Below, piece after piece: positions 14,731 to 23,511 of a stretch of DNA of 40,091 bases. The notes under the pieces are model-generated. The model was not told where the DNA came from, made no database searches, and saw only the letters and a list, made by a program, of their open reading frames with translations. Positions within the stretch are counted from its first letter, which is position 1. Each line of letters opens with the position of its first letter. The stretch lies in the NCBI GenBank assembly GCA_900769475.1, contig CAAGGQ010000137.1, forward strand, positions 1 through 40,091, read 5' to 3'. The DNA comes from Clostridia bacterium (GTDB lineage Bacteria; Bacillota; Clostridia; Oscillospirales; CAG-272). Position numbers and translations under genes: made by a program.

Positions 14731-17700
14731 TTGTATCTGAAATCATTGGAGATGCAGGGCTTCAAGTCCTTTCCGGACAAAACGAAGCTGATCTTTGAAA
14801 ATGACACCCAAGTGCATATTGCCGGCGATACCGACGCGCCCCAGGGAGGCTCCCACGGCGTCACGGTCATCGTTGGTCCCAATGGCTCTGGAAAATCCAA
14901 TATTGCCGACGCCATGCGTTGGGTTTTGGGTGAAATTTCCTCCAAGAGTCTGCGTGGAAGCAAAATGGAAGACGTCATCTTCGGCGGTGCCGACAGTCGC
15001 CGTCCCATGGGATACGCTGAGGTTTCGGTCACCTTTGACAACCGCGGCGAATTCGGACGCCTGGATCGGGAGGAGGACGAGGTTACCGTAACCCGCCGCT
15101 ATTACCGTGCCGGAGAAAGTGAATATTTCATCAACCGCAAGGGCGTTCGCTTGAAGGACATCTACGAGCTCTTTATGAACACGGGTATCGGACGCGACGG
15201 CTACTCCATCATTGGGCAGGGCCGAATCGCGGAGATGGTATCTCTCAAGAGTGAGGAGCGCCGCAGTACCTTTGAGGATGCCTCGGGAATTGCCAAGTAC
15301 CGTTACAAAAAGAACGATGCAGAGCGGAAACTGCAGGCTACCGAGGAGAATATGGCTCGCGTGAACGACATCTTCCAAGAGGTGTCGGCGCAGGTGGGCC
15401 CCTTGGAAAAGGAGGCCGAAAAGGCCAAGCGCGCTTTGGAGCTGATGGAAAACAAAAAGCGTGCCGATATCAGTCTCTGGCTGTACGACACCGAAAAGCT
15501 TCGCGGAGAGCTGACCGCCGCGGAGGAGGCGTTGCAGCACGCGTCCTTTGATCTTTCGGTGGCCGAGGACTCAATTCAATCCCTGGAGAATCAGAACGCC
15601 AAGCTGTTCGAGGCCTCCCAGGGAAGCAAAAAGGAATCCGAGGAGCTGTTGACCCAGATTCGGGAGCAAACCGAGCTTTGTCACACCCTGGATAGCGAGT
15701 ATAAAGTGGCCGAGAATACCGTGGCTCACGCCAAGGATCTGATCGCCGCCACCCAGGGTACCATGACCGGTACTCAAAAGTCGATGCAAAGCGAACTGGA
15801 AGCCGCCAAATCCCACGTAGAAAAGGCCGAAACCCTCCGTCAAGAGGAGGAATCATTGGTGGCTCAGCAGGAGCAGCTCCAAAAGGAGCAGACTGACCTG
15901 CAAAAGAAGGAGCTGGAGCTGGAGGCCGCCGTTGCCACTTCCTTGGAGGACATTCGCATGCTGGAAGCCCAGGCCGTAGATGTAAAGGTACGGATCTCGG
16001 TGCTGGAGAACGCCAAGAGTTCGGATACCGATAAGAACAGCTCTGCATTGAGTGAATTAGAAGAATACGAGCGCATTTCGGAGTCCCTGCGTCGCCAATG
16101 CGAGAGCAAAGAGCGCACGGTGGCCGGATACGAGGCTGAGATCACGTCCATCGACGAAGAGATCACCGCGGCCGAGGGACGTCTGGAAGCAACAGTAGCC
16201 GAGCAAAAGGCGCGTACCGAGGAGTACCACGCCGAAAAGCTCCGCGCCGATTCCATTGCCCAGCGCATTGCTACCTTCCAATCCATGGAGGAGCACTTTG
16301 AGGGCTACTCGGGAGCGGTACGCTATATTATGAAGCGCTACGAGGAGGGAAGAGTGACCGATGCGCACGGGGTACCCTGCGGCAAGATTTACGGTCCTCT
16401 TTCCAAAGTTATCGCCGTGGAGGATCCTTACGTAACCTCCATCGAGATCGCCCTGGGCGCCAATCTACAAAACATCGTTGTGGCAGATGAAGCCACGGCT
16501 AAGGCCGCCATGTTCGCCCTGAAAAAGGGCGAGGCGGGACGTGCCACCTTCTTCCCCCTGACCTCCATGAGCGCCGTCACCCCGACCAAGGAGCAAAAGG
16601 ATGCCGCCGGCTTTGCCGGATACATTGGCGTGGCCGATTCCTTGGTGGAGTGTGATGCAAAATTCCGCAACGTTCTCTCCTCTCTGTTGGGAAGAACCGT
16701 GGTATTTGATACCATCGATCACGCCACCGCCATGGCCAAGGCTCTCCATTATCGGGTGCGCGCCGTGACCCTGGACGGTCAGCAGATCAACGTGGGCGGT
16801 TCCTTTACCGGTGGTTCGGTACGTACCGGCAACGGTATTCTGTCCCGTGCCGGAGAGATCAAGCGTCTGCAGGCCGAGCTGGCACAAAAGGAGAACGCCG
16901 TTAAGGCTCTTTCCGCTGCCGTGGCCAAGGGGCAGGATCATTTGCAGGAGCTGGAGGACGCCAAGTTCTCCCTGGAGGATCGCAAAGAGCTGATTGCTGT
17001 GCTTCGCAACACCGAGGCGGCACAACTGGAGCAGATCCGTGCTAAACAGGAGGCCAACGAGACCCTCTTCCAAAAGCTGAAGGAGGATATGCGCCAATAC
17101 GAGGAGGCGCGCGCACGCTACGAAACAGACATCGAGGCCCTGAGTGCTGAAGAGCAACAGCTTCTGGCAAGAATTGGGGAGTTTACCGCATATCGCAATG
17201 AAAAGAACGCCGAAAAGGGCGACGTGATCCTCCACCGCGAGGAGATCGGCCGAAAGCTGACCGAGCTGTACATCCGCATCAGCGAGACCCAAAAGGACAT
17301 TGAAACCGCCCTGACTCTGAAAGAGAACGCCGAGGCGCGGGTGGAAAGCCTGGAGCGGGAGCTGATGACCCTGGCAGGGCGCATCAACACTCAAACCGAG
17401 CAGATCCGCCTGACCACCGAGGCCATGGAGGCCAACCGCCAAGCCTTTGCGGCGGCTCAGGCCCATTTGGAGATTCTCAACGCCAAGCGGAGCGAGGTGG
17501 AAAAGGATAACTTCGAGTTCGAGCGCAAGCTCAATGATCTCAACAATAAAATGCGGGATAAGATGAACCAAAAGGAGCTTCTGTTCCGCGAATTTACCAA
17601 GTGTGAATCCAAGCTGAATTCTCTGCGGGAGACCCAGGACAAGCTTTCTACCAAGCTCTGGGACGATTACGAGATGACCCGCAGTGACGCCGTGGCCCTG

Positions 17701-18417
17701 GGCTATCCGCCTGTGACCCGGGAGAACCGCATGGAGCTGATTTCTCTGCAAACCGAGTGTCGCAACAAGCTTCGCGTGCTGGGGCATGTGGATCTGGATG
17801 CGGTCAACAAGTATGCGGAGGTCAAGGAACGTTACGACTACATGAGCGCGCAGATCACGGATCTGGAAAAGGCCAAAAAGGAACTGGATGGCATCATTGC
17901 CCAGCTGGAGGTGGAAATGAAGACCGCCTTTGTGGATTCCTTTAACAAGATCAACGAGAACTTTGGCAAGGTCTTTGCCGAGCTCTTTGGCGGTGGCTCT
18001 GCCGAGCTTTCTCTCACCGATCCCGATAATGTTCTGGAGTGCGGTATTGAGATCAAGGCGGCACCTCCCGGCAAGATTATCAAGAGCCTGATGCAGCTGT
18101 CGGGTGGTGAGCAGGCCTTCATTGGTGTGGCACTCTTTTTTGCCACCCTGCAGGTCAATCCCACGCCCTTCTGTATCCTCGACGAGATTGAGGCGGCGCT
18201 GGACGAAGTCAATGTAGAGCGTTTGGCACAGTACATCAAGCGGTATTCTCACGGAACCCAGTTCATCATGATTACCCACCGTCGCGGAACCATGGCCGCC
18301 GCCGACCGTTTGTACGGCGTTACCATGCCCGAGCACGGCATTTCTAAGATCCTGATGCTGGATACCAACGATATTTCTAAGAAGAATGGAGAGGATTGGA
18401 ATGGGATTTTTGGATAA
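14731..18417 (+). CDS. smc: Chromosome segregation protein SMC
   Basis: ATPase core of the condensin complex (with ScpA/ScpB) that organises and separates chromosomes. 1228 residues: head with Walker A G-P-N-G-S-G-K-S at 49-56, coiled coil, hinge around 525-690 (starting G-Y-S-G-A-V-R), second coiled coil, and C-terminal head with L-S-G-G-E-Q near 1123 and Walker B (F-C-I-L-D-E-I-E-A-A-L-D). The start is TTG 14731, with AGGAGG 8 nt upstream and the canonical N-terminus (Y-L-K-S-L-E-M-Q-G-F-K-S-F). About 17 extra residues precede Walker A. The 3' end overlaps ftsY by 17 nt. Confidence 0.97.
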   Translation: MYLKSLEMQGFKSFPDKTKLIFENDTQVHIAGDTDAPQGGSHGVTVIVGPNGSGKSNIADAMRWVLGEISSKSLRGSKMEDVIFGGADSRRPMGYAEVSVTFDNRGEFGRLDREEDEVTVTRRYYRAGESEYFINRKGVRLKDIYELFMNTGIGRDGYSIIGQGRIAEMVSLKSEERRSTFEDASGIAKYRYKKNDAERKLQATEENMARVNDIFQEVSAQVGPLEKEAEKAKRALELMENKKRADISLWLYDTEKLRGELTAAEEALQHASFDLSVAEDSIQSLENQNAKLFEASQGSKKESEELLTQIREQTELCHTLDSEYKVAENTVAHAKDLIAATQGTMTGTQKSMQSELEAAKSHVEKAETLRQEEESLVAQQEQLQKEQTDLQKKELELEAAVATSLEDIRMLEAQAVDVKVRISVLENAKSSDTDKNSSALSELEEYERISESLRRQCESKERTVAGYEAEITSIDEEITAAEGRLEATVAEQKARTEEYHAEKLRADSIAQRIATFQSMEEHFEGYSGAVRYIMKRYEEGRVTDAHGVPCGKIYGPLSKVIAVEDPYVTSIEIALGANLQNIVVADEATAKAAMFALKKGEAGRATFFPLTSMSAVTPTKEQKDAAGFAGYIGVADSLVECDAKFRNVLSSLLGRTVVFDTIDHATAMAKALHYRVRAVTLDGQQINVGGSFTGGSVRTGNGILSRAGEIKRLQAELAQKENAVKALSAAVAKGQDHLQELEDAKFSLEDRKELIAVLRNTEAAQLEQIRAKQEANETLFQKLKEDMRQYEEARARYETDIEALSAEEQQLLARIGEFTAYRNEKNAEKGDVILHREEIGRKLTELYIRISETQKDIETALTLKENAEARVESLERELMTLAGRINTQTEQIRLTTEAMEANRQAFAAAQAHLEILNAKRSEVEKDNFEFERKLNDLNNKMRDKMNQKELLFREFTKCESKLNSLRETQDKLSTKLWDDYEMTRSDAVALGYPPVTRENRMELISLQTECRNKLRVLGHVDLDAVNKYAEVKERYDYMSAQITDLEKAKKELDGIIAQLEVEMKTAFVDSFNKINENFGKVFAELFGGGSAELSLTDPDNVLECGIEIKAAPPGKIIKSLMQLSGGEQAFIGVALFFATLQVNPTPFCILDEIEAALDEVNVERLAQYIKRYSHGTQFIMITHRRGTMAAADRLYGVTMPEHGISKILMLDTNDISKKNGEDWNGIFG

Positions 18418-19771
18418 ATTGTTCGGCAAGAAAAAGCGCGAACAGGAGGCGTTAGCCGAGGAAGAAGCCCAACGCCTTGCCGCCGAGGAGGCGGAGCGCC
18501 AAGCCGAAGAAGAGGCACAAGCCCAAGCCGAAGCCGAGGAAAAGGTCCGTCTGGAGGCGGAAGCCCAAGCCAAGGCGGAAGCCGAGGAAAAGGCCCGTCT
18601 GGAGTCCGAAGCCAAAGCCAAGGCGGAAGCCGAGGAAAGAGCCCGTCTGGAAGCGGAAGCCCAAGCCAAGGCGGAAGCTGAGGAAAGAGCCCGTCTGGAG
18701 GCGGAAGCCCAAGCCAAGGCGGAAGCCGAGGAAAGAGCCCGTCTGGAGGCGGAAGCCAAAGCCAAGGCGGAAGCCGAGGAAAGAGCCCGTCTGGAGGCCG
18801 AGGCAAATGCCGAGGTCGAGGAGGAAGAAAAGCTTCCCGACGAGGAAACCAAGAAAAAAGAAAAGCGCTCCTTTTGGAGTCGCGTAAAGGAAGGTCTTTC
18901 CAAAACAAAAAACGCACTCTTTGGTCAGATCGACGATCTGCTCAAGAATTTTGTAAAGGTGGACGAGGATCTTTTGGATGAGCTGGAGGAGATCCTCATT
19001 TGTGCCGACGTGGGCGTCAACGCCACCGAGCAGATTATTGAAGAACTGCGGGAACGCATTAAGGATGGACGCCTCAAGGAAAAGGAACAGGTTACCGCAG
19101 CTCTGCGAGAGCTTCTCGAGGGCATGATCGGTGCCGGCGAGCCCCTCAAGCTGGATACCAAGCCCAGCGTGATCCTGGTCATCGGCGTCAACGGTGTGGG
19201 TAAGACCACCTCGATTGGCAAAATTTCCAATCAGCTGCGCAAGAGCGGCAAAAAGGTCGTGGTTGCGGCGGCAGATACCTTCCGTGCGGCGGCCATTGAT
19301 CAGCTGGCCGTTTGGTGCGAGCGCGCCAAGGTGGATCTCATCCGTCAAAACGAGGGAAGTGACCCCGCGGCGGTGGTATACGATGCCTGCCACGCGGCCA
19401 AAAATAAAAACGCCGACGTTCTGATCATTGATACCGCCGGACGCTTGCATAACAAGACCAATCTGATGAACGAGCTCTCCAAGATCAACCGCGTGATCGA
19501 CCGTGAGCTTCCCGGCGTGGCAAGAGAGAACCTCCTGGTACTGGACGCCACCACGGGACAAAACGCCATCTTTCAGGCCAAGGAGTTCAAAAACGCCGCG
19601 GCCCTCACGGGTCTGATCCTGAACAAAATGGACGGCACCGCCAAGGGCGGTATCGTTCTCTCCATTCGTCAGGAGTTGAACATTCCCGTTAAGTTCATTG
19701 GCGTGGGTGAAAAGCTGGACGATATGCAGGAGTTTGATCAAACCGAATTCGTTAACGCATTGTTTGAATAA
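18401..19771 (+). CDS. ftsY: Signal recognition particle receptor FtsY
   Basis: Membrane-associated GTPase that docks SRP-ribosome complexes to the Sec translocon. The first about 150 residues form a highly charged A domain made largely of a 16-residue tandem repeat (see 18533-18820). The NG domain follows: P-loop G-V-N-G-V-G-K-T-T at about 262, D-T-F-R-A-A-A, D-T-A-G-R, and N-K-M-D-G-T-A-K-G-G. ATG 18401 (456 residues) has GGAGAGG 6 nt upstream and starts M-G-F-L-D-K-L-F-G-K-K-K, a basic amphipathic membrane-targeting helix typical of FtsY; ATG 18386 is less likely. The ffh gene that often follows is absent. Confidence 0.95.
   Translation: MGFLDKLFGKKKREQEALAEEEAQRLAAEEAERQAEEEAQAQAEAEEKVRLEAEAQAKAEAEEKARLESEAKAKAEAEERARLEAEAQAKAEAEERARLEAEAQAKAEAEERARLEAEAKAKAEAEERARLEAEANAEVEEEEKLPDEETKKKEKRSFWSRVKEGLSKTKNALFGQIDDLLKNFVKVDEDLLDELEEILICADVGVNATEQIIEELRERIKDGRLKEKEQVTAALRELLEGMIGAGEPLKLDTKPSVILVIGVNGVGKTTSIGKISNQLRKSGKKVVVAAADTFRAAAIDQLAVWCERAKVDLIRQNEGSDPAAVVYDACHAAKNKNADVLIIDTAGRLHNKTNLMNELSKINRVIDRELPGVARENLLVLDATTGQNAIFQAKEFKNAAALTGLILNKMDGTAKGGIVLSIRQELNIPVKFIGVGEKLDDMQEFDQTEFVNALFE
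18533..18820 (+). repeat. Six tandem 48-bp repeats in ftsY
   Basis: Six in-frame units of exactly 48 bp start at 18533, 18581, 18629, 18677, 18725 and 18773. They encode 16-residue units close to AEERARLEAEAQAKAE. Units 3 to 5 are nearly identical at the DNA level, so recent duplication and copy-number variation are likely. The product should be a long charged helix or coiled coil. Confidence 0.95.
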
Positions 19772-19785
19772 AAAAAGGATATACT

Positions 19786-20412
19786 ATGAAAATTGTTTTG
19801 GCATCCCGAAATGCAAAAAAAATTAAGGAGCTTCGCACGCTTCTTTCCGCGCTTCTCGGGGACGTGGAGATCCTCTCTCTGGATGACGTTGGTATTGCCG
19901 ACGAGATTGAGGAAAACGGCTCCACCTTTGAGGAGAATGCTCTGATCAAGGCGCGGGCCGCCGCCACCTCCGGCTATATGGGCGTGGGGGACGATTCGGG
20001 TCTTGTGGTGGACGCGCTGAATGGGGCTCCAGGCATCTTCTCCGCCCGCTACGCCGCTCGGTGCGGCTACGAGGGGGAGCACAACGATGCTGCCAACAAC
20101 GCCGTGCTCCTGGAGAATCTTTCCAACGTTCCCGAAAAAGAGCGCACCGGTGCCTTCGTTTGTGCTATCGCCTGCGTACTGCCGGACGGTAGGGAATGGA
20201 CGGTGCGCGGAGAGGCCCCCGGCCGGATCCTCTCGGAGTATCACGGCACCGGCGGCTTTGGCTACGATCCTCTGTTCTTTGTGGAGGAGCTGGGGAAGAC
20301 CTTTGCCGAGCTGACCCCCGAGGAAAAGAATCGCGTGTCCCATCGGGGCATCGCCATGCGGACCTTTGCCAATAAAATGAAGGAGATGCTTGAAAAAAAT
20401 GAAATTGGGTGA
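19786..20412 (+). CDS. rdgB: Non-canonical purine NTP pyrophosphatase (RdgB/HAM1)
   Basis: Hydrolyses ITP, dITP and XTP to monophosphates, keeping deaminated purines out of nucleic acids. Motifs: A-S-R-N-A-K-K-I-K-E-L (nucleotide contact), T-F-E-E-N-A-x-x-K-A, G-D-D-S-G-L-V-V-D-A-L (metal site), G-F-G-Y-D-P-L-F and S-H-R-G-I-A. 208 residues, normal. It follows ftsY by 14 nt and overlaps the next gene by 14 nt. Confidence 0.96.
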   Translation: MKIVLASRNAKKIKELRTLLSALLGDVEILSLDDVGIADEIEENGSTFEENALIKARAAATSGYMGVGDDSGLVVDALNGAPGIFSARYAARCGYEGEHNDAANNAVLLENLSNVPEKERTGAFVCAIACVLPDGREWTVRGEAPGRILSEYHGTGGFGYDPLFFVEELGKTFAELTPEEKNRVSHRGIAMRTFANKMKEMLEKNEIG

Positions 20413-20884
20413 TTTTTTTCGGTTGCCGCAGGTACGCGTTCTGTCGGTGATCTTTGGGCTGTTCTGCGGCTTTCCTCTGCTTTTCATTGTGGATTGGAAA
20501 TACGCCGTGCTGGTGGGAGCCTCGGCCACCCTCCTCACCTCCTTGATTCTGCCGTTGGTGCTTTACCGTGAGGAAAAGGCCTACCGCAAGATCAAGAGCC
20601 GCCTGCCTCAACCCTTCGTTCTGGATGAGCGCGTCCGCTTCACGATAAAGGACGGCTCCATCGGTGGCTATCTGGTGCTCACCGATTCCAGCCTGATCCT
20701 TCTTTCCCTTGAAAAGGGAACCCACCGCCTGGAGCTGAAGCGCTCCCAGATCCAAAAGATCGTGGTGGGGAATGAAATGACCACCATCAGTATCTATCTC
20801 AACAATACACAATTCGTGCAGGTTTTTTCCACCGCATGTGAGGAGATGCATCGCGTTCTCCTGGAAAACGGATGGGGAAACTGA
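20399..20884 (+). CDS. Membrane protein with two helices and a PH/GRAM-like cytosolic domain
   Basis: Unrecognised by name. The 161-residue product has two adjacent hydrophobic segments (about residues 11-30 and 35-55), then a beta-rich soluble part (Y-L-V-L-T-D-S-S-L-I-L-L-S-L followed by an L-K-R-S-Q-I-Q-K-I pattern) resembling bacterial PH or GRAM domains of small membrane proteins. AAGGAG lies 13 nt before ATG 20399 and 4 nt before a TTG at 20390, so the start is uncertain by three codons. It is embedded between rdgB (14-nt overlap) and yhbY, so it is probably co-expressed with these housekeeping genes; its role is unknown. Confidence 0.75.
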   Translation: MKLGDFFRLPQVRVLSVIFGLFCGFPLLFIVDWKYAVLVGASATLLTSLILPLVLYREEKAYRKIKSRLPQPFVLDERVRFTIKDGSIGGYLVLTDSSLILLSLEKGTHRLELKRSQIQKIVVGNEMTTISIYLNNTQFVQVFSTACEEMHRVLLENGWGN

Positions 20885-20905
20885 GCACGCTCAGAAAGGA
20901 ATCCT

Positions 20906-21196
20906 ATGATAACATCAAAGCAAAGAGCCTATCTTCGCAGCCTTGCCAATCAAATGCCCGCCATTATGCAGGTGGGGAAAAATGGCATGAATGAAAATAT
21001 GCTCAAAACCTTTTCCGATGCCCTGGAGGCACGGGAGCTGATCAAACTGACGGTGCTGGAGAACAGCGGCGAGGATCCTAAGGCCCTTTTGAACGCTCTG
21101 GCCGAGGCGCTGAACGCTGAGCCGGTGGCCGTAACGGGAAAGAAGATCGTACTGTATCGCGCTTCGGAAAAGAAGCCGGTCATCGTTCTGCCCTGA
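20906..21196 (+). CDS. yhbY: YhbY-family RNA-binding protein (CRM domain)
   Basis: A single CRM domain of 96 residues that associates with pre-50S ribosomal particles in other bacteria. The N-terminal T-S-K-Q-R-A-Y-L-R-S-L-A and the G-K-N-G loop (V-G-K-N-G-M, a GxxG RNA-binding loop) are diagnostic. AAAGGA precedes the ATG by 5 nt. A small hairpin (CTGAG-CACG-CTCAG, 20881-20894) spans the upstream stop. yhbY-nadD-yqeK order is conserved in Firmicutes (yqeI-nadD-yqeK in Bacillus). Confidence 0.93.
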   Translation: MITSKQRAYLRSLANQMPAIMQVGKNGMNENMLKTFSDALEARELIKLTVLENSGEDPKALLNALAEALNAEPVAVTGKKIVLYRASEKKPVIVLP

Positions 21197-21197
21197 T

Positions 21198-21800
21198 ATG
21201 CTGCGCATCGGAATTTACGGCGGAACCTTTTCGCCGCCCCACAATGGGCACGTGAGTGCCGCCAAGGCCTTTATGGAGCAAATGTGGTTGGATCTTCTCT
21301 ACGTCATTCCCGCGGGCATTCCGCCCCACAAGGAAATGGAGTGCGAGGTTTCCGCTCCCCATCGGCTGGAAATGTGCCGTCTTGCGTTTTCGGGGATCGA
21401 GGGCGTTTACGTCAGCGATCTGGAAATGCGACGTCAGGGGAGAAGCTACACGGTGGACACGTTGCGAGAACTTTCCGGCGAGGATCGCCGCCTGTTCTTG
21501 CTCTGCGGTACCGATATGATGCTGACCCTGGACTCCTGGCGGGAGCCCGAGGAGATCTTCCGCTTGTGCTATCCCGTGTACATTCGTCGGGATAACGATC
21601 GTTCCTTGGATGCGCCCATCATTCAAAAAATCGCCGATTATCAAAATGCTTATGGCAAGGTGGTTCGCAAGATCCTCACCGAGCCATTGGAGCTTTCCTC
21701 GCATCAGGTGCGTCAAACCCTGCAAAGTGGTGCGTCCATCCGGGGAATGGTTCCTGCGGCGGTGGAAACATACATTCGTGACAATCATTTGTACGTTTGA
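21198..21800 (+). CDS. nadD: Nicotinate-nucleotide adenylyltransferase
   Basis: Transfers AMP from ATP to nicotinate mononucleotide to form deamido-NAD, an essential step in NAD synthesis. It has the nucleotidyltransferase motif G-G-T-F-S-P-P-H-N-G-H (residues 8-18), the P-P-H-K segment, L-L-C-G-T-D-M and the second ATP motif in the form S-S-H-Q-V-R. 200 residues, normal. One base separates it from the yhbY stop. Confidence 0.96.
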   Translation: MLRIGIYGGTFSPPHNGHVSAAKAFMEQMWLDLLYVIPAGIPPHKEMECEVSAPHRLEMCRLAFSGIEGVYVSDLEMRRQGRSYTVDTLRELSGEDRRLFLLCGTDMMLTLDSWREPEEIFRLCYPVYIRRDNDRSLDAPIIQKIADYQNAYGKVVRKILTEPLELSSHQVRQTLQSGASIRGMVPAAVETYIRDNHLYV

Positions 21801-21820
21801 GAAGGGAGTGGCAGGGAATA

Positions 21821-22456
21821 ATGATAGAGATTCAAGCCCCGGAGCTTTCGACTCTGCGAGAGAGCATCTTGGGGCGTATGTCCCCAAAGCGCTTTGCCCA
21901 TACTGTGGCGGTGGAGCAGATGGTGGCGCGCCTTTGCGAGCTGTTTTGCCCCGAGGCCACGTCTGCCATGCGTGCGGCCGCTCTGCTGCATGATCTGACC
22001 AAGGAGCTGGACGTGAACGGCCAGGTGGCACTCTGTGACCGCTTGGGACTTCCCGTTACGGCGGAGGACCGCATGGCCCACAAAACCTTTCACGCCCGCA
22101 CCGCCGCCGCGTTGATCCCTAGGGAATTTCCTTCCTTTGCGGATCCCGTGATCCTGGAGGCGGTACGCTGGCACACCACGGGGCACCGTGGCATGACCCT
22201 GACCGAGCAGCTGCTTTATCTTGCGGATTACATTGATCTGAGCCGCACCTTTTCCAACTGCGTGATCCTGCGCCGCTACTTCTGGGGTGCCGAGCCCGAA
22301 AAGATGACCGCCGAGGATCGCCTGCGCCTGTTGCGCCAGACCCTGTTGCTTTCCTTTGATATGACGGTGCGCGATCTGCTGGAGGAGGGACTCCCCATTG
22401 CCACCGATACCATGGAGGCGCGCAACGAGCTGTTGCTTCTGCTTTCCAAGGCCTGA
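21821..22456 (+). CDS. yqeK: HD-domain phosphohydrolase YqeK
   Basis: YqeK proteins are symmetrical Ap4A hydrolases that cleave diadenosine tetraphosphate to two ADP. The HD metal site is seen as R-F-A-H-T-V near residue 22, A-A-L-L-H-D-L-T-K-E-L, a later H-T-T-G-H-R-G-M-T and Y-L-A-D-Y-I-D. ATG 21821 (211 residues) has AGGGA 4-5 nt upstream; an in-frame TTG at 21797 would overlap nadD. The position directly after nadD is the standard one. Confidence 0.93.
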   Translation: MIEIQAPELSTLRESILGRMSPKRFAHTVAVEQMVARLCELFCPEATSAMRAAALLHDLTKELDVNGQVALCDRLGLPVTAEDRMAHKTFHARTAAALIPREFPSFADPVILEAVRWHTTGHRGMTLTEQLLYLADYIDLSRTFSNCVILRRYFWGAEPEKMTAEDRLRLLRQTLLLSFDMTVRDLLEEGLPIATDTMEARNELLLLLSKA

Positions 22457-22510
22457 TGCCGCAAGACCTCTCTTTACATAGCATTTGCATGAAAAAAGAG
22501 AGGAAATCCA

Positions 22511-23491
22511 ATGAAAAAAACACGATGGATCGCAGGATATATTCTGTTGTGCGTGGGGGGATTGGCATTACTGTTTTTGCCCAAGTCCACTCGGGCGCAC
22601 GGGAGCTATGCCCCTGTGACCGAGGAGCACGCCGTGGAAAGCGTTTCCCAAGAAGGGGTGACGCGCGTCCTGGTGCTGGGTTGTGATCGAAGCGCCGGAC
22701 TGACCGACAGTATTTTGATTCTTTCGGTAGAGGAACTCCAAGGGCAGATCTCGATTCTGCAGATCCCAAGGGATACCTACGGAGAATATACCGAACGGGA
22801 CTACAAAAAGCTCAACGGCTTGTTGAACGAAAAGGGGGCCGCCGAGGCCAAGACCTGGCTTTCGGAGGCGTTGGGAGTTCCGTTGCACTATTTTTTGATC
22901 CTGGACCTGGATTGCCTTGGGCGTCTGGTGGACGCCGTGGGCGGCGTAGACCTGGAGATCCCCATGGAGCTGCACTATTCGGATCCCGAGCAGCACCTAG
23001 AGATCCATCTGCCCAAGGGGCCCGCCCATCTGGACGGTGCAGGGGCCGAGCAATTCGTTCGCTTTCGTGCGGGCTACGCCAACGCCGATCTTGGCCGCTT
23101 GGATGCACAAAAGCAGTTCCTTCGGGCGCTGCTGAAGAAATGCCGATCCTTGAGCGGTGGAGAGCAGGTAGGTGTGATGTGCGGGATGCTTTGCGGCGTC
23201 CGTACCGACCTGGATCTTCCCGCGGCCCTTCGTCTGATGCGCGTGCTGGACGAGGGAGAGGGGGAGATGGATTTTCCCATCGAGTCCCTTCCCGGGGTGG
23301 CGGTGCAGGGAAGCAGTGGTGCTTGGTACTATTCGGTCAATCGCGCGGGAGCTGTCCGCGCCATCAATCAATTACTTTTTCCGCACTCTCCCCTGACCGA
23401 GGATGACTTTGATCCTCAAGGGCGCCTGGATCGGGAGGAGCACGCGGAGTTTCATAACGCTTATATTGCTCCGGAGGAGAGTCTTCCGTGA
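22511..23491 (+). CDS. LytR-CpsA-Psr (LCP) family cell-wall glycopolymer transferase
   Basis: LCP enzymes attach teichoic-acid-like or other glycopolymers to peptidoglycan on the outer membrane face. A short basic N-terminus and one transmembrane helix (about residues 7-24) precede the extracellular LCP domain: V-L-V-L-G-C-D-R, S-I-L-Q-I-P-R-D-T-Y, K-K-L-N-G-L-L-N, V-D-A-V-G-G-V-D-L-E-I-P, R-F-R-x-x-Y-A-N-A-D-L-G-R. 326 residues, normal. The usual R-S-D-T segment reads L-T-D-S, a variant of uncertain effect. The yqeK-LCP-rsfS arrangement recurs in Clostridia. The stop is part of a GTGA that could also start the next gene. Confidence 0.93.
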   Translation: MKKTRWIAGYILLCVGGLALLFLPKSTRAHGSYAPVTEEHAVESVSQEGVTRVLVLGCDRSAGLTDSILILSVEELQGQISILQIPRDTYGEYTERDYKKLNGLLNEKGAAEAKTWLSEALGVPLHYFLILDLDCLGRLVDAVGGVDLEIPMELHYSDPEQHLEIHLPKGPAHLDGAGAEQFVRFRAGYANADLGRLDAQKQFLRALLKKCRSLSGGEQVGVMCGMLCGVRTDLDLPAALRLMRVLDEGEGEMDFPIESLPGVAVQGSSGAWYYSVNRAGAVRAINQLLFPHSPLTEDDFDPQGRLDREEHAEFHNAYIAPEESLP

Positions 23492-23511
23492 GAAAAGAAA
23501 GGATACCAACA

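Noticed and set aside
16465..18903. An 812-codon minus-strand frame opposite smc and ftsY
   Set aside because: Antisense shadow of two well-supported genes; its Ser/Ala-rich part is the reverse of the ftsY 48-bp repeats.
18452..19741. A 429-codon minus-strand frame opposite ftsY with Gly/Leu/Phe repeats
   Set aside because: The repeats are the antisense of the ftsY tandem repeat and no initiation signal is present.
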